DNA of 64,000 nucleotides from an uncultured Bacteroidota bacterium (GTDB lineage: Bacteria > Bacteroidota > Bacteroidia > Bacteroidales > UBA12077), in contig CAJXLK010000022.1 of assembly GCA_913055635.1 (NCBI GenBank), forward strand, positions 1 through 64,000, written 5' to 3'. Below, piece by piece: positions 16,909 through 25,658 of the stretch. The position numbers were made by a program, and so were the translations under genes. The first letter of the stretch is position 1. Every line of letters begins with the position of its first letter. The notes under the pieces were generated by a model, which was not told the origin of the DNA, ran no database searches, and saw only the letters and a list, made by a program, of their open reading frames with translations.

Positions 16909-19515
16909 TTAAAATTCTATGCCAATCAACAAGACGTCATCTATTTGTTTGTTGTTTTTTTTCCACTTACGGTAGTCGCTTTCGAAGAAACTGTTAAATT
17001 GTTGCATGGTCAGTTCCTGGTTGGCGACGATGTTTTCGCGTATTTTTTTGGGGGTGTATTTGCGTCGGTTGGGTCCGCCCACCTGGTCGGGCAGCCCGTC
17101 GGTAAAGAAGAAGACTTTATCGCCACGCTGGTAGTGGATGGTATGGTTAACGAAATCTTTTTCGGGTTTTTTGCGGTGGGGGATGCCACCGATGGCTTTG
17201 CGGTTGCCTTTATACTGGGTTAGTTCGCCTTCGCGCAGCAGGTAGAGGGGGCGGTGGGCGCCGGCGTATTGCAGTTCGCCTTTTTTCTTGTCGATGCGGC
17301 ACAGGGCGATGTCCATGCCATCGCGGGCCTCGGCATCAAACTGGTCCTGCTTGAGGGTGGTGCGCACCCCAAAGTGGAGTTTGTCAAGGACCTGGGCGGC
17401 TGTATAGTTTTTGTTGTGGTCGACGATGTTGTTGAGTTGGAAATAACCGATGAACGAGAGCAGGGCGCCCGGTACGCCGTGGCCGGTGCAGTCGACGGCT
17501 GCGATGAAGATGATGTCTTCATTTTTGTAGAACCATGGAAAATCGCCGCTCACCACATCCCGGGGTTCATAAAAGATGAAGGATTTGGGCAGGTGTTCCT
17601 GCACAATGGTGGTATTGGGCAGGATGGACGACTGGATCCGCTGGGCGTAGTTGATGCTTTCGGTGATCTTCTTGTTTTTTTCCTGGATCTCCATCTCAAT
17701 GCGCTTGGCTTCAGTGATGTCGTGGCCCACGAAAAGGATGGTCTCCAGCTCGTTTTCATTGAATTCGGGGATGCTTTTAAAATTCATGATCCGCTCGCCC
17801 AGGTTGGCCGTGGGGATGGTGATCTCCTGGGTCTGGTGGTTGTTGTTGGCCTTGATCTGTTTGATCGATTCATTGAAGAAGGAGGCCAGGGTTTCTTCCA
17901 TCTCCAGGTCCCGGATGCGGGTGTTTATCAGTTCTTTGGGCTCGATGCCCAGGTAATCGGCCGTGACGGGGTTGGCATAGAAAAACTGACCGCGGGTGTT
18001 CAAACGTAAAATCAGGTCGGGGCTGTTTTCACTGAGCGATTGCATCTTGCTTTTCATGCGCTCCTCTTTCTCAGCCCGCTTGCGTTCAGTGATGTCGCGT
18101 GAATTGAGAATGATCCCGTTGATGGCCGGGTCGTCCAACAGGTTGCGGCCCGTGGTCTCCAAAAATATTTTCTTCCCGTCCTTTTTGATGAAGGTGTATT
18201 GCAGACTCTGAGGCTCCTCGGGGTTTTCCTTGAGTTTTTTGAACATGTCTTTCAGGGCGGCTTCCCCTTTCGCTGTGAGGCGGCTCATGTCCTTGCCTTC
18301 CATCATCTCCTGCTGGGTATACCCTAAAATTTTATCCACATTGGGACTCTGGTATTTGAGCTTGATGTTTTCATCGTAAATGGAGATTACCTCGGAAGCA
18401 TTTTCCAGCAGGGCCTGCATGCGTTTTTGTGCATTTTCCACCTCTTTAACCTGCTGTTCCAGCTTCTTGTTGGATTTCTCCAGCTCATCCTGGGTGGCCC
18501 GCATTTCTTCAGCATTCTGACGCAGCTGCTCCTCATTCTCTTTCAGCTCCTGGGTCATTTGCTGGGACTCCTGAAGCAACCGCTCGGTCTTCTGGTTCAT
18601 CTTCAGGTTGTAAATGGTCCGGGCAATGATTTCAGCCAACTCGCGCAGGAAATTGATCGTCAGCTCCGGGATCTCGTCCTGGATGTCGGCAAATTCAATG
18701 ACCCCCTGCAACTTCTCATCGGCGATCAGGGGCACAATGAGCAGGCTTTTGGGCTTTTTATCCCCCAGAATGCCGCTGGTAATGGTGGCATATTCGTCGG
18801 GAATCTCGGTGCGGTAAATGTAATCCATCTCGTAAGCACATTCACCGATCAGCCCTTCGCCTATTTGAAACTCCTGGTTGATGAAGCGTTTGCGGTTGTA
18901 GGCATAGGTGGCCACATTGACCAGCTTCTGCTCATCTTCATTGTATACGTAAAGGGCCCCCTGGATGATGTTGACATATTTGATCAACTGGACGATCACA
19001 TCATAGGCCAGATCGTCAATGCTGTTGTGAATCCTCAGTATATCGGATATCAGGTCTTTCCCCTCGGAAATCCAGTTCCGTTCTTTCTCCCGCTTGCTGC
19101 CCTCCAGCAGATTGTCGCGCATGCGCAGCAACGATTTGCCCAATACGTCGTTCTCATCCTTGACGTCCAGTTGGGCATCATATTTTCCTTCCCCGATTTT
19201 CTTGGCAAAAATGGCGTTGCGGTCAATGTCCAGATCCCGCTGCTGTATGATCTCCTCAAACAACTCCACCTCTTTTTCCCGCTTTTTATAGTAATAATAA
19301 ATCACACCGGCAACCACCAGCGGCAATAAATCGATGAACCAATGGATGGGGTTGGCGGCATGGATCTTTGCAATGGCCTGAAAACCAAAGGTGAGATCGC
19401 GCGAAAGGATGTCGGTAAACCAGGCTGCCAGAACCAGCAGAAGCGCGCCGCCCACGCCGGTGAAGATGTCGTTTTTAGTGATGGTAACTGAGTTATGATT
19501 TTCCTGATTCATCAT
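16909..19515 (-). CDS. Membrane GAF/PAS SpoIIE-type phosphatase (SiaA-like)
   Basis: An 868-residue sensor phosphatase. Two N-terminal TM segments lie near residues 15-33 and 57-76, followed by a cytoplasmic linker, a GAF domain (~160-300), a coiled coil (~310-370), two PAS domains (~370-495 and ~500-620; the ends NSRDITERK and VGHDITEAKR are typical) and a SpoIIE-type PP2C phosphatase (~650-868). The metal-binding Asp motifs are intact: SGDFPWF, AAVDCTGHGVPGA and FTDGLPDQ. It should dephosphorylate SiaC in response to a signal, as SiaA does in P. aeruginosa, although SiaA carries a HAMP/periplasmic sensor instead of GAF/PAS. It lies 15 bases after a separate GAF protein gene and 36 bases before siaB. 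Confidence 0.92.
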   Translation of the reverse strand: MMNQENHNSVTITKNDIFTGVGGALLLVLAAWFTDILSRDLTFGFQAIAKIHAANPIHWFIDLLPLVVAGVIYYYYKKREKEVELFEEIIQQRDLDIDRNAIFAKKIGEGKYDAQLDVKDENDVLGKSLLRMRDNLLEGSKREKERNWISEGKDLISDILRIHNSIDDLAYDVIVQLIKYVNIIQGALYVYNEDEQKLVNVATYAYNRKRFINQEFQIGEGLIGECAYEMDYIYRTEIPDEYATITSGILGDKKPKSLLIVPLIADEKLQGVIEFADIQDEIPELTINFLRELAEIIARTIYNLKMNQKTERLLQESQQMTQELKENEEQLRQNAEEMRATQDELEKSNKKLEQQVKEVENAQKRMQALLENASEVISIYDENIKLKYQSPNVDKILGYTQQEMMEGKDMSRLTAKGEAALKDMFKKLKENPEEPQSLQYTFIKKDGKKIFLETTGRNLLDDPAINGIILNSRDITERKRAEKEERMKSKMQSLSENSPDLILRLNTRGQFFYANPVTADYLGIEPKELINTRIRDLEMEETLASFFNESIKQIKANNNHQTQEITIPTANLGERIMNFKSIPEFNENELETILFVGHDITEAKRIEMEIQEKNKKITESINYAQRIQSSILPNTTIVQEHLPKSFIFYEPRDVVSGDFPWFYKNEDIIFIAAVDCTGHGVPGALLSFIGYFQLNNIVDHNKNYTAAQVLDKLHFGVRTTLKQDQFDAEARDGMDIALCRIDKKKGELQYAGAHRPLYLLREGELTQYKGNRKAIGGIPHRKKPEKDFVNHTIHYQRGDKVFFFTDGLPDQVGGPNRRKYTPKKIRENIVANQELTMQQFNSFFESDYRKWKKNNKQIDDVLLIGIEF

Positions 19516-19530
19516 ATACCTGATACGTCT

Positions 19531-20313
19531 TTATAAAAATTCGGTTAGCCGATTCCCTATTTTTTCGGACAATGCATTGAACAATTCTTCCGTGCGGTGT
19601 TCGAAGTTCTTGAATGCCGCCAGTTCAATCAAGCCGATGGTTTTTTCCTGATGAATCACCGGCACGAAAAGCAGGCTGCTGGGGGAACTGCTTCCCAGAC
19701 CGGAAAGAATGGTGAAGTAATTTTCCGGTATTTTATTCAGCCTCAATGATTTTTGGTTTTTGGCTGTCTGGCCGGGCAGGGCTTTGCCCAGTTCAAAATC
19801 CTGCGGCTCTTCTTCACCATAATAAGCGTATTTTCCGGCGATGGTGAACTCGTCGGAGTCCTGTTTGCGGACGTAGAAAAGCCCCTGAACGAGCTCAAAC
19901 GGGCCGGCGGCGTTGCTGAGTAATTTTTCACTGAACTGGCTCAGAGTTTGCCCCGATTCGGAAGGGGGGATGATTTGTTCGGCATAGGCCTCGGGGTCGA
20001 GTTTTTCTTCCTCGGCTTGTTGTTTCGGGGAAGCAGTGCCGGGGGTATAATCCTGCTCGTCCACCTGGGCAAACGATTTCTTCAGGTAATCCTCGCTCCT
20101 GATGGTATCAGCTGTTAACCGCATGATTTGCAGCAGGTTAGTCAGGCTCAGGGCAATGATGGCCACCACCAGCACGTAAATGCCTGCCGGTAAGCCTGCA
20201 TCGCTTTGGTTTTGAAAGGCTCCCACCAGAACAAAGGCAAGCACCAGGATGACAACAAACGAAGAAAAGGCCAGTATCTTAGCAGATCGTGTAGATTTCA
20301 TCAAATGGTTCAC
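19531..20313 (-). CDS. Membrane-anchored GAF domain protein
   Basis: A 260-residue protein with two TM helices (about residues 13-33 and 42-64), a charged linker rich in Glu/Gln/Pro, and a C-terminal GAF domain (~120-255). The GAF part parallels the one in the downstream SpoIIE phosphatase: both contain a Y-A-Y(N/Y) segment, a gatekeeping 'G..LpGQ/GE' region, LLFVPVI or LLIVPLI, and LIELA or VIEFA. The two therefore probably arose by duplication. Its start overlaps the end of cheB by 4 bases, implying coupled translation. It may sense the same ligand or dimerise with the phosphatase (inference). Confidence 0.82.
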   Translation of the reverse strand: MNHLMKSTRSAKILAFSSFVVILVLAFVLVGAFQNQSDAGLPAGIYVLVVAIIALSLTNLLQIMRLTADTIRSEDYLKKSFAQVDEQDYTPGTASPKQQAEEEKLDPEAYAEQIIPPSESGQTLSQFSEKLLSNAAGPFELVQGLFYVRKQDSDEFTIAGKYAYYGEEEPQDFELGKALPGQTAKNQKSLRLNKIPENYFTILSGLGSSSPSSLLFVPVIHQEKTIGLIELAAFKNFEHRTEELFNALSEKIGNRLTEFL

Positions 20314-20867
20314 TTTATTTTTAATAAAAAATCAATTATTTGCTGGGTATTCAATACATGGTCTACCTGGCTCATGCCCAGGGCAGCTTCGGTCATGGTC
20401 GGAACCTCGCATTCTTTGGGATCCTGAACGATGGTGGTGCCCCCCCCGTCTTTGATTTTCTTCAGTCCCCAAGCCCCGTCTCGGTTGGCCCCCGAGAGGA
20501 TAATCCCCAACAGGTTGCGGCTGTACGTTTGGGCCGCTGTCTCAAACGACAGGTCGATGGCGGGGCGCGAATGATTTACCGCTTCCTCGGTGGAAAGGGC
20601 AATTTTCTTGTTCAACTCAATGTACATGTGGTAGTTGGAAGGGGCCAGGTAAGCCGTCCCTGGCTTGATCGAGTCCTTATCATAGGGTTCGATTACCGGT
20701 ATATTCGATTTGATCGATAAAGCCTCTACAAACCCCGAACGTACATGCTTGAGCCGATGCAAATTCAATAAAATGGGTGCCGGAAAATGCCGGGGCAGCG
20801 CATGAAGAATACGCGTGATTACCCTGAAGCTGCCGGCCGACCCCCCTATGACAATGGCCTTGTACAT
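20310..20867 (-). CDS. cheB: CheB-type methylesterase domain protein
   Basis: A 185-residue stand-alone CheB methylesterase catalytic domain without a receiver domain. The catalytic triad is visible: Ser10 in IGGSAGS, His37 in NLHR and Asp130 in GANRDGAWG. The family feature PGTAYLAPSNYHM and the C-terminal CEVPTMTEAALG are also present. CheB hydrolyses glutamyl methyl esters (and deamidates Gln) on chemoreceptors. No chemoreceptor, CheA or CheW gene is in the window, so the target may be a non-chemotaxis sensor encoded elsewhere or in this operon. The absence of a receiver means it is not controlled by CheA phosphorylation. It starts one base after the upstream CheR-like gene ends. Confidence 0.9.
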   Translation of the reverse strand: MYKAIVIGGSAGSFRVITRILHALPRHFPAPILLNLHRLKHVRSGFVEALSIKSNIPVIEPYDKDSIKPGTAYLAPSNYHMYIELNKKIALSTEEAVNHSRPAIDLSFETAAQTYSRNLLGIILSGANRDGAWGLKKIKDGGGTTIVQDPKECEVPTMTEAALGMSQVDHVLNTQQIIDFLLKIK

Positions 20868-21698
20868 CTATGAAAACCTTTTTTTGTAAATATTCTCTTT
20901 TTCACCTACTAATATATAATCTTTGCCCGAATTCCAATAGTCAATCCGCTCATTCATCCCGATGATCAGGTGTCCTCCCGGTACAAGGGCCCGGCAAAAA
21001 GATTTGAGCAGCCGCTCCTGCAATATCTGGTTGAAATAAAGCATCTGGTTGCGCCACATGATCAGTTTGACATTGTTGGGCTGGCGCTCGTAATAGGTGT
21101 TTTGCCGCTCAATTTCCACATTTTTCAGCAAACCGGTGTCGATGTATCCCGTTTCTCCCCGGGTGGTGTAGTAATCCTCCAGCCTGGCATCATTGAAGAT
21201 GCGCTTAAAATTGGCGTGGTTTACCTCCATCTTCTTCATATCCAGTAACCCCTTTTGAAGCTCATCCAGGCGAAGCTGGCTGATGCTCCCTACCACAAAA
21301 CGCACCTTGTCAAGATGGCCCATTTCATTCAAAAGAATGGCCAGCGAATAAAGCTCCTCCCCCGAGGAAACTTCCGGAAACCAGATTTTGAAACGGTTCG
21401 CTCCCCTGAGCAGGCCCGGGAGAAATTTGTCCTTCAAATACCTCCACAGGGATGGATCGCGGAAAAGTTCCGTGGTCTCAATACAAACCTCTTTCAGAAA
21501 GAACTCAAAAAACTCCGGGTCGTTCTTGATTTTGTCGACCAGCACATCGGGACCTCTTAAACGGTACGTGTCTAAAATGTGCTCCAGCCGGCGCTTGAAA
21601 AAAGTCAGGGCATGGTTCTTGAAATCAAGATCATGCCTCTCGCTGATCGATTTGAGTATATTTCGCGTGTCGACAATCCCGATTTCCTGTTTGCTCAT
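20868..21698 (-). CDS. Divergent CheR-like protein, probably impaired in SAM binding
   Basis: A 276-residue paralogue of the CheR at 21714-22556, collinear with it along the whole length (for example TELFRDP, EELYSLAILLNEMG, LYFNQILQ). Key CheR motifs are altered: the SAM-binding WHAGCSTGQE becomes WFPEVSSGEE, the acidic ATDI becomes VGSI, and MCRNVIIYF becomes MWRNQMLYF. These changes suggest it may not methylate and may act as a binding or regulatory partner of the intact CheR or of CheB. Whether any SAM binding remains cannot be told from sequence. It abuts cheB directly. Confidence 0.82.
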   Translation of the reverse strand: MSKQEIGIVDTRNILKSISERHDLDFKNHALTFFKRRLEHILDTYRLRGPDVLVDKIKNDPEFFEFFLKEVCIETTELFRDPSLWRYLKDKFLPGLLRGANRFKIWFPEVSSGEELYSLAILLNEMGHLDKVRFVVGSISQLRLDELQKGLLDMKKMEVNHANFKRIFNDARLEDYYTTRGETGYIDTGLLKNVEIERQNTYYERQPNNVKLIMWRNQMLYFNQILQERLLKSFCRALVPGGHLIIGMNERIDYWNSGKDYILVGEKENIYKKRFS

Positions 21699-21713
21699 GA
21701 GCGCAGAAATTTA

Positions 21714-22556
21714 TTAGTACTTTTTACGGTAAAAATGCCCCTTCTTTTCAAATTTATTGGCTATATCTCCCAGCATGCTCTCATGCATCCCAAACAACAG
21801 ATAGCCCTGATTATACAGATGTTGATGGAGCATTTGAAAAACCTGTGTTTGCAGTTCGTATTTGAAATAAATGATCACATTGCGACACATGATCAGGTCA
21901 AATTTGGCAAAATAAATATCTTCTCCCTTGACCAGATCGTGTTTTCTGAAAATGGGCTTTTGCTTTAAAAAATCATTGATCAACAGGCTGTCATCTGATT
22001 TGTTGATCCTGAAATACTTAGAGTAAGGCACATCGTTGTACTCCTCATAATTGAAAGGATTTTCCTTGATCACCTTGTCAAAGTTATCCAGGTAGCCGAT
22101 GTTGAACCGATATTTGTAAAGCCCCTTCCTGGCTTCGGCCAGGGCATCCTCATTGATGTCGGTGGCCAGTACCTTGGCTTTGTCAAACATGCCCATTTCG
22201 TTGAGCAGGATTAAAAGCGAATAAACTTCCTGGCCGGTTGAACACCCGGCATGCCAGATGTTGATGTTTTTATTGTTTTTAAACCGGGGCAACACCCTGA
22301 ACCTTAAATCCTGCCACACCTTCGGGTCTCTGAAAAGCTCGGTGGTGTTGACCGTAATATCTTTGATGGTTTTTTCCAGAAAATTGCGATCACGCTGCAA
22401 CCGCTTGATCAGAGATGCCATGTCCATGCGGTTGTCATCAATGACTTTCTGTATCCTCCTTTTTAGGCTTTTTTCAGAATATCCGCTAAAATCGTATTCC
22501 GAGTGATTCTTTATGGTTGATATGAAATATTGGATTTCTGTCTCGGATAATCCCAT
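21714..22556 (-). CDS. cheR: CheR-type glutamate methyltransferase
   Basis: A 280-residue CheR, a SAM-dependent protein-glutamate methyltransferase. The N-terminal helical domain (residues ~1-75) is followed by TTELFRDP and the SAM motifs IWHAGCSTGQEVYSL, ATDINEDAL and MCRNVIIYF, all canonical. It should methylate glutamates on a receptor-like coiled coil; a chemoreceptor is not present here. It is the first gene of the ten-gene minus-strand run ending at 11353, with 15 bases to the divergent paralogue. Upstream, on the minus strand, TTTACTTTTTT is a weak match to a -7 element. Confidence 0.9.
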   Translation of the reverse strand: MGLSETEIQYFISTIKNHSEYDFSGYSEKSLKRRIQKVIDDNRMDMASLIKRLQRDRNFLEKTIKDITVNTTELFRDPKVWQDLRFRVLPRFKNNKNINIWHAGCSTGQEVYSLLILLNEMGMFDKAKVLATDINEDALAEARKGLYKYRFNIGYLDNFDKVIKENPFNYEEYNDVPYSKYFRINKSDDSLLINDFLKQKPIFRKHDLVKGEDIYFAKFDLIMCRNVIIYFKYELQTQVFQMLHQHLYNQGYLLFGMHESMLGDIANKFEKKGHFYRKKY

Positions 22557-22699
22557 GCAGCAACCTCACTTAAAAAAAGTAAATATTTTTCCTTTCCTAC
22601 GATAAAAAAATTGATAGGTTTTGACTAATTTATCCCTCTTGCAGATATAAGCGATAAAAGTATCAAAAATTATTGAAAAACGATGAAGATCACTCCCAA

Positions 22700-24352
22700 A
22701 TGCACAACAAATCATTGACAGTAGCGATTTATGGCATTCAGGACACCGGCGATCACGACTACCCGGATTACGTGCATGACCACAACATCACCCTTTTCGA
22801 GGGGGGGAGGATCCGCCGGCATCTTGCCCTGGAGCGGCATACACGCAATAAGTATGACAAGGCGATGCCGGAGCATCTGTATGGATTATTAAAGGAGGAA
22901 GGATTGCTGGGGCGCAGCGATTTGGAGCTTGTTTTTGTCGACAACCCGATTGGCCGGGCTTTTATCAATCAACAGGGGAACATTCGATTTGAAGCGCCCC
23001 TGAGGGAAGGGTTATTGGCCCGCCCGGAAAAAGGCCGCCTCTATTTCCCGGGGGCTGAACCGCCTGCTTATGTGGTGAACCATGAACTGGCCCATGTTTT
23101 TTCAAATTTGCCTTTTCATGGCCCCTTCAAAGACAACAGCCTGCATGTCCATTTTGACGGAGGCGCCAGCCAAAGCAATTTTTCGGCCTGGATGTATAAA
23201 AACGGTTCCCTTTCTTTAATTGAGAAGAACTGGGATCTGCAATACCTGTCGGCTTTGTTCAATGCCAATGCCCTGAATTTTGCCATCATTGGCGCCGGCA
23301 AAAAGGACCAGAATGGCATGCCGGGGAAGTTCATGGGCTATTCAGCTTACGGGCAGTATGACAAGAAGATTGAGGCCTGGCTCCGGCGCCATCGGTTTTT
23401 CAATGATATCTGGGCCAGCCGCAAGCCTTTTTTTGAGAGGTTGAAGAAAGACTGGCGGATTGAAATGAACCATTTTAATTTGCAGCATCCTTTTATTCAG
23501 GATATAGCGGCGACGGTTCAGGCCATCTTTCAGCGCGATTGGTATGATAAGATCAAGGATTTGAAGCGGCATACCGGGGCGGAGTATTTGTACTATTCCG
23601 GCGGATCGGCTTTGAACATAAAAGCCAACACGGTTTTAGCCGATGGGGGGCTTTTTCGGGAAGTTTATGTGCCGCCTGCCACCAACGATTCGGGCCTTTC
23701 CATCGGGGCCGGGGCCTTTATGCAGTGGCAGCGGAACCGGGAAGTGGCCCGTCACGGGCCCTATTTGAACAACTGGGGCCTTGACGGTCAGCCCGTGGTC
23801 TATAACCAGGCAGATTTGGAGGAGACGGCCCGGAGGATCAGCCAGGGTCAGGTGGTGGCCCTGTGCAACGGCCCCGGCGAAGCCGGCCCCCGGGCTCTGG
23901 GCAACCGAAGCCTGCTGGCCCGCGCCGACAATCCTGAACTGGCCCAGCATGTGAGCATGGAGATGAAAGCCCGGGCCTGGTACCGCCCCCTGGCCCCGGT
24001 CATGCTGGCCAAAAACCTGCCAAAGCTCATCCCCGGCGCAAAGGCTGACGCCCTGAGCCGTTATATGCTGCGCGAGTTTAAAGTGCCCTATTCCCTTAGC
24101 CAACCCTTTAGCGGCGTTGTCCATGTGGATGGGTCCCTGCGCATTCAAACCCTGGAGCAACGACAAGATAATCCTTACCTGTATGACCTGCTCGAAATGC
24201 TCGAAAAGAAATATGAACTGATGGCCCTGCTTAATACCTCCTTTAATGCCCCGGGTAGGCCCATTGTCCATACCACCCACGACGCACTCCAGGAAGCCCG
24301 CCAGATGGGCGTAAAATGCCTGGTGGTCAACGGTCAACTCCAATCCCTCTAG
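22700..24352 (+). CDS. Carbamoyltransferase (NodU/TobZ/CmcH family)
   Basis: A protein of about 550 residues of the O-carbamoyltransferase family, which uses carbamoyl phosphate and ATP to carbamoylate hydroxyl groups. The N-terminal Kae1-like domain has the family's metal-binding segment (NHELAHVFSN, corresponding to NHH.AHA) and later the YSGGSALN and GLSIGAG motifs; the C-terminal YrdC-like domain has GEAGPRALGNRSLLA, KARAWYRPLAPVM and LNTSFNAPGRPIV, where Arg replaces the common Glu. I chose the ATG at 22700; a TTG at 22673 is also in frame. It is divergent from cheR. No antibiotic or nodulation genes surround it, so the acceptor is unknown, perhaps a surface glycan. Confidence 0.85.
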   Translation: MHNKSLTVAIYGIQDTGDHDYPDYVHDHNITLFEGGRIRRHLALERHTRNKYDKAMPEHLYGLLKEEGLLGRSDLELVFVDNPIGRAFINQQGNIRFEAPLREGLLARPEKGRLYFPGAEPPAYVVNHELAHVFSNLPFHGPFKDNSLHVHFDGGASQSNFSAWMYKNGSLSLIEKNWDLQYLSALFNANALNFAIIGAGKKDQNGMPGKFMGYSAYGQYDKKIEAWLRRHRFFNDIWASRKPFFERLKKDWRIEMNHFNLQHPFIQDIAATVQAIFQRDWYDKIKDLKRHTGAEYLYYSGGSALNIKANTVLADGGLFREVYVPPATNDSGLSIGAGAFMQWQRNREVARHGPYLNNWGLDGQPVVYNQADLEETARRISQGQVVALCNGPGEAGPRALGNRSLLARADNPELAQHVSMEMKARAWYRPLAPVMLAKNLPKLIPGAKADALSRYMLREFKVPYSLSQPFSGVVHVDGSLRIQTLEQRQDNPYLYDLLEMLEKKYELMALLNTSFNAPGRPIVHTTHDALQEARQMGVKCLVVNGQLQSL

Positions 24353-24587
24353 AAGATGGTATGGCTTTTACCCAACACTGAAAAATGTTCCTGTTTAAAG
24401 GCCTTTCCTGTCGGTTTAAACATTTGCCCCGGTCATTTGTTATAACAGAACAAACATGATCATCCTGCTAGCGATTCGTTCTTAAGAAACAATCACAATC
24501 AAACACCCCTTTGGATTTATGACGAGGATGATTTTGTGATTATAAGGCAAACTACTTAAGGTATAACCCAGTTAAAGCGTTTATAAA

Positions 24588-24974
24588 ATGAGTTATTACA
24601 CCAATAAAAGAATCGAAGGCAACTTTACCAATGTGATGGACCGGGTGATAGATGCACTAAAGGAAGAAGGTTTCGGCGTGTTAAGCGACATCGATGTCAA
24701 AACCACCATGAAAGAAAAACTCGATGTTGACTTCAGAAATTACCGGATCCTTGGAGCCTGCAATCCGCCCAACGCCCATAAAGCGCTAACGGCTGAACCG
24801 CACATCGGATTGTTGCTGCCTTGCAATGTAGTGGTTCAGGAACCCGAGAAAGGCATCATTGATGTCTCGGCCGTCGATCCCAAAGCCTCCATGGCTTCAG
24901 TGAATAATCCCGATATCACGCCGGTGGCCGATTTTATCAAAGAGAAACTCGAGCGTGTCATCAACAGCCTTTAA
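24588..24974 (+). CDS. DUF302 family protein
   Basis: A 128-residue DUF302 protein. The family features are visible: an N-terminal strand-helix (MDRVIDALKEEGFGVLSDIDV), the segment YRILGACNPPNAHKAL with a conserved Cys, and GLLLPCNVVVQEPEKG. The biochemical role of DUF302 is unknown; members often lie in metal or redox-stress loci. It begins the metal island and is separated by 3 bases from a small membrane protein gene, implying co-translation. The 235 bases upstream contain only a weak inverted repeat (AATCACAATC near 24491 and GATTTTGTGATT near 24529). Confidence 0.88.
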   Translation: MSYYTNKRIEGNFTNVMDRVIDALKEEGFGVLSDIDVKTTMKEKLDVDFRNYRILGACNPPNAHKALTAEPHIGLLLPCNVVVQEPEKGIIDVSAVDPKASMASVNNPDITPVADFIKEKLERVINSL

Positions 24975-24977
24975 GTT

Positions 24978-25181
24978 ATGGCTCTATATCTGAAACTGAT
25001 TATTCTGGCCATTGTACTGGTTGCCGTCGTCATGGGGGTCTTCGGCCTGAAGTTCTTCCATGACCGCGGCGAGCAGTTCAATGTCGATACCGATCCCGAT
25101 AAATACAAAAAGATTAAAAAAGATGGGATTTATAGCGTCTATTCAGAACAAAATAAGAAAGCGGAAAAGCGTAGACAATAA
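24978..25181 (+). CDS. Small single-TM membrane protein
   Basis: A 67-residue protein with one TM helix (residues 5-27) and a charged Lys-rich tail predicted to lie in the cytoplasm. It starts 3 bases after the DUF302 stop. The family is not recognised. Together with DUF302 and the HMA proteins it probably belongs to the copper/metal island; this is inferred from position. Confidence 0.6.
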   Translation: MALYLKLIILAIVLVAVVMGVFGLKFFHDRGEQFNVDTDPDKYKKIKKDGIYSVYSEQNKKAEKRRQ

Positions 25182-25416
25182 AAAGCGCAACCAGGAGATC
25201 CTTACATTCCAGACCACTTTTCATTGTGCCGGTTGTGTCAATAAGGTCCAGCCCCACCTGAATGCCATAAAAAACATCAGGGCCTGGAATGTGGAACTGG
25301 ATAAAACCGGGCAAAAATTGAATGTGAGAACCAGGTCGGCCCATTCAGATGAGGTGACCCGGAAGGTTAAGCAGGCACTGGCCCGTGAAGGGTACCAGGC
25401 TGAGCGGCTAAACTAG
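25123..25416 (+). CDS. HMA-type metal-binding protein (copper chaperone-like)
   Basis: A protein of up to 97 residues whose residues ~25-97 are a heavy-metal-associated (HMA) domain: FHCAGCVNKVQPHL with metal-binding Cys35 and Cys38, then the strand WNVELD and the C-terminal EGYQAERL. The loop is CAGC. Such small proteins carry Cu(I) or a similar ion to a P-type ATPase such as CopA encoded 2.3 kb away. The start is uncertain: the ATG at 25123 overlaps the previous gene by 59 bases, and no other in-frame ATG precedes the domain. Confidence 0.7.
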   Translation: MGFIASIQNKIRKRKSVDNKKRNQEILTFQTTFHCAGCVNKVQPHLNAIKNIRAWNVELDKTGQKLNVRTRSAHSDEVTRKVKQALAREGYQAERLN

Positions 25417-25658
25417 AAAATATCTGGCCCGGTCCAAAAAATTGATCTGCGTTGCTGAAGCGTATCGGATGATTGAGCCGTTTAACATCAATCTGACTGG
25501 CCCCGTTCCATATTACGCTTTGGATACCTCTTGTCAAAATGCCGGGCATTCACCAAACATCTTACATCAATGAGGTAAGCGCAAAGTAGTGGCCAGATAA
25601 GGAGGGGCAAAATGTTTCTTTCCCCATTACCGAATTGAATTTTTGTTCATCATAACTT
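25417..25658. other. Intergenic gap with a 9-bp inverted repeat
   Basis: No gene is visible. TATCTGGCC at 25421-25429 and GGCCAGATA at 25591-25599 form an inverted repeat enclosing about 160 bases without coding potential that I can recognise. It lies just before the HMA-AraC regulator gene and may include its operator. Confidence 0.4.

Noticed and set aside
12922-18009. Several plus-strand ORFs of 100-250 codons across the ABC and phosphatase genes
   Set aside because: They are antisense to strongly supported genes with intact motifs and have implausible compositions.
22700-24352. Antibiotic or nodulation-factor cluster from the carbamoyltransferase
   Set aside because: No biosynthetic neighbours are present; both flanks are a signalling operon and a metal island.
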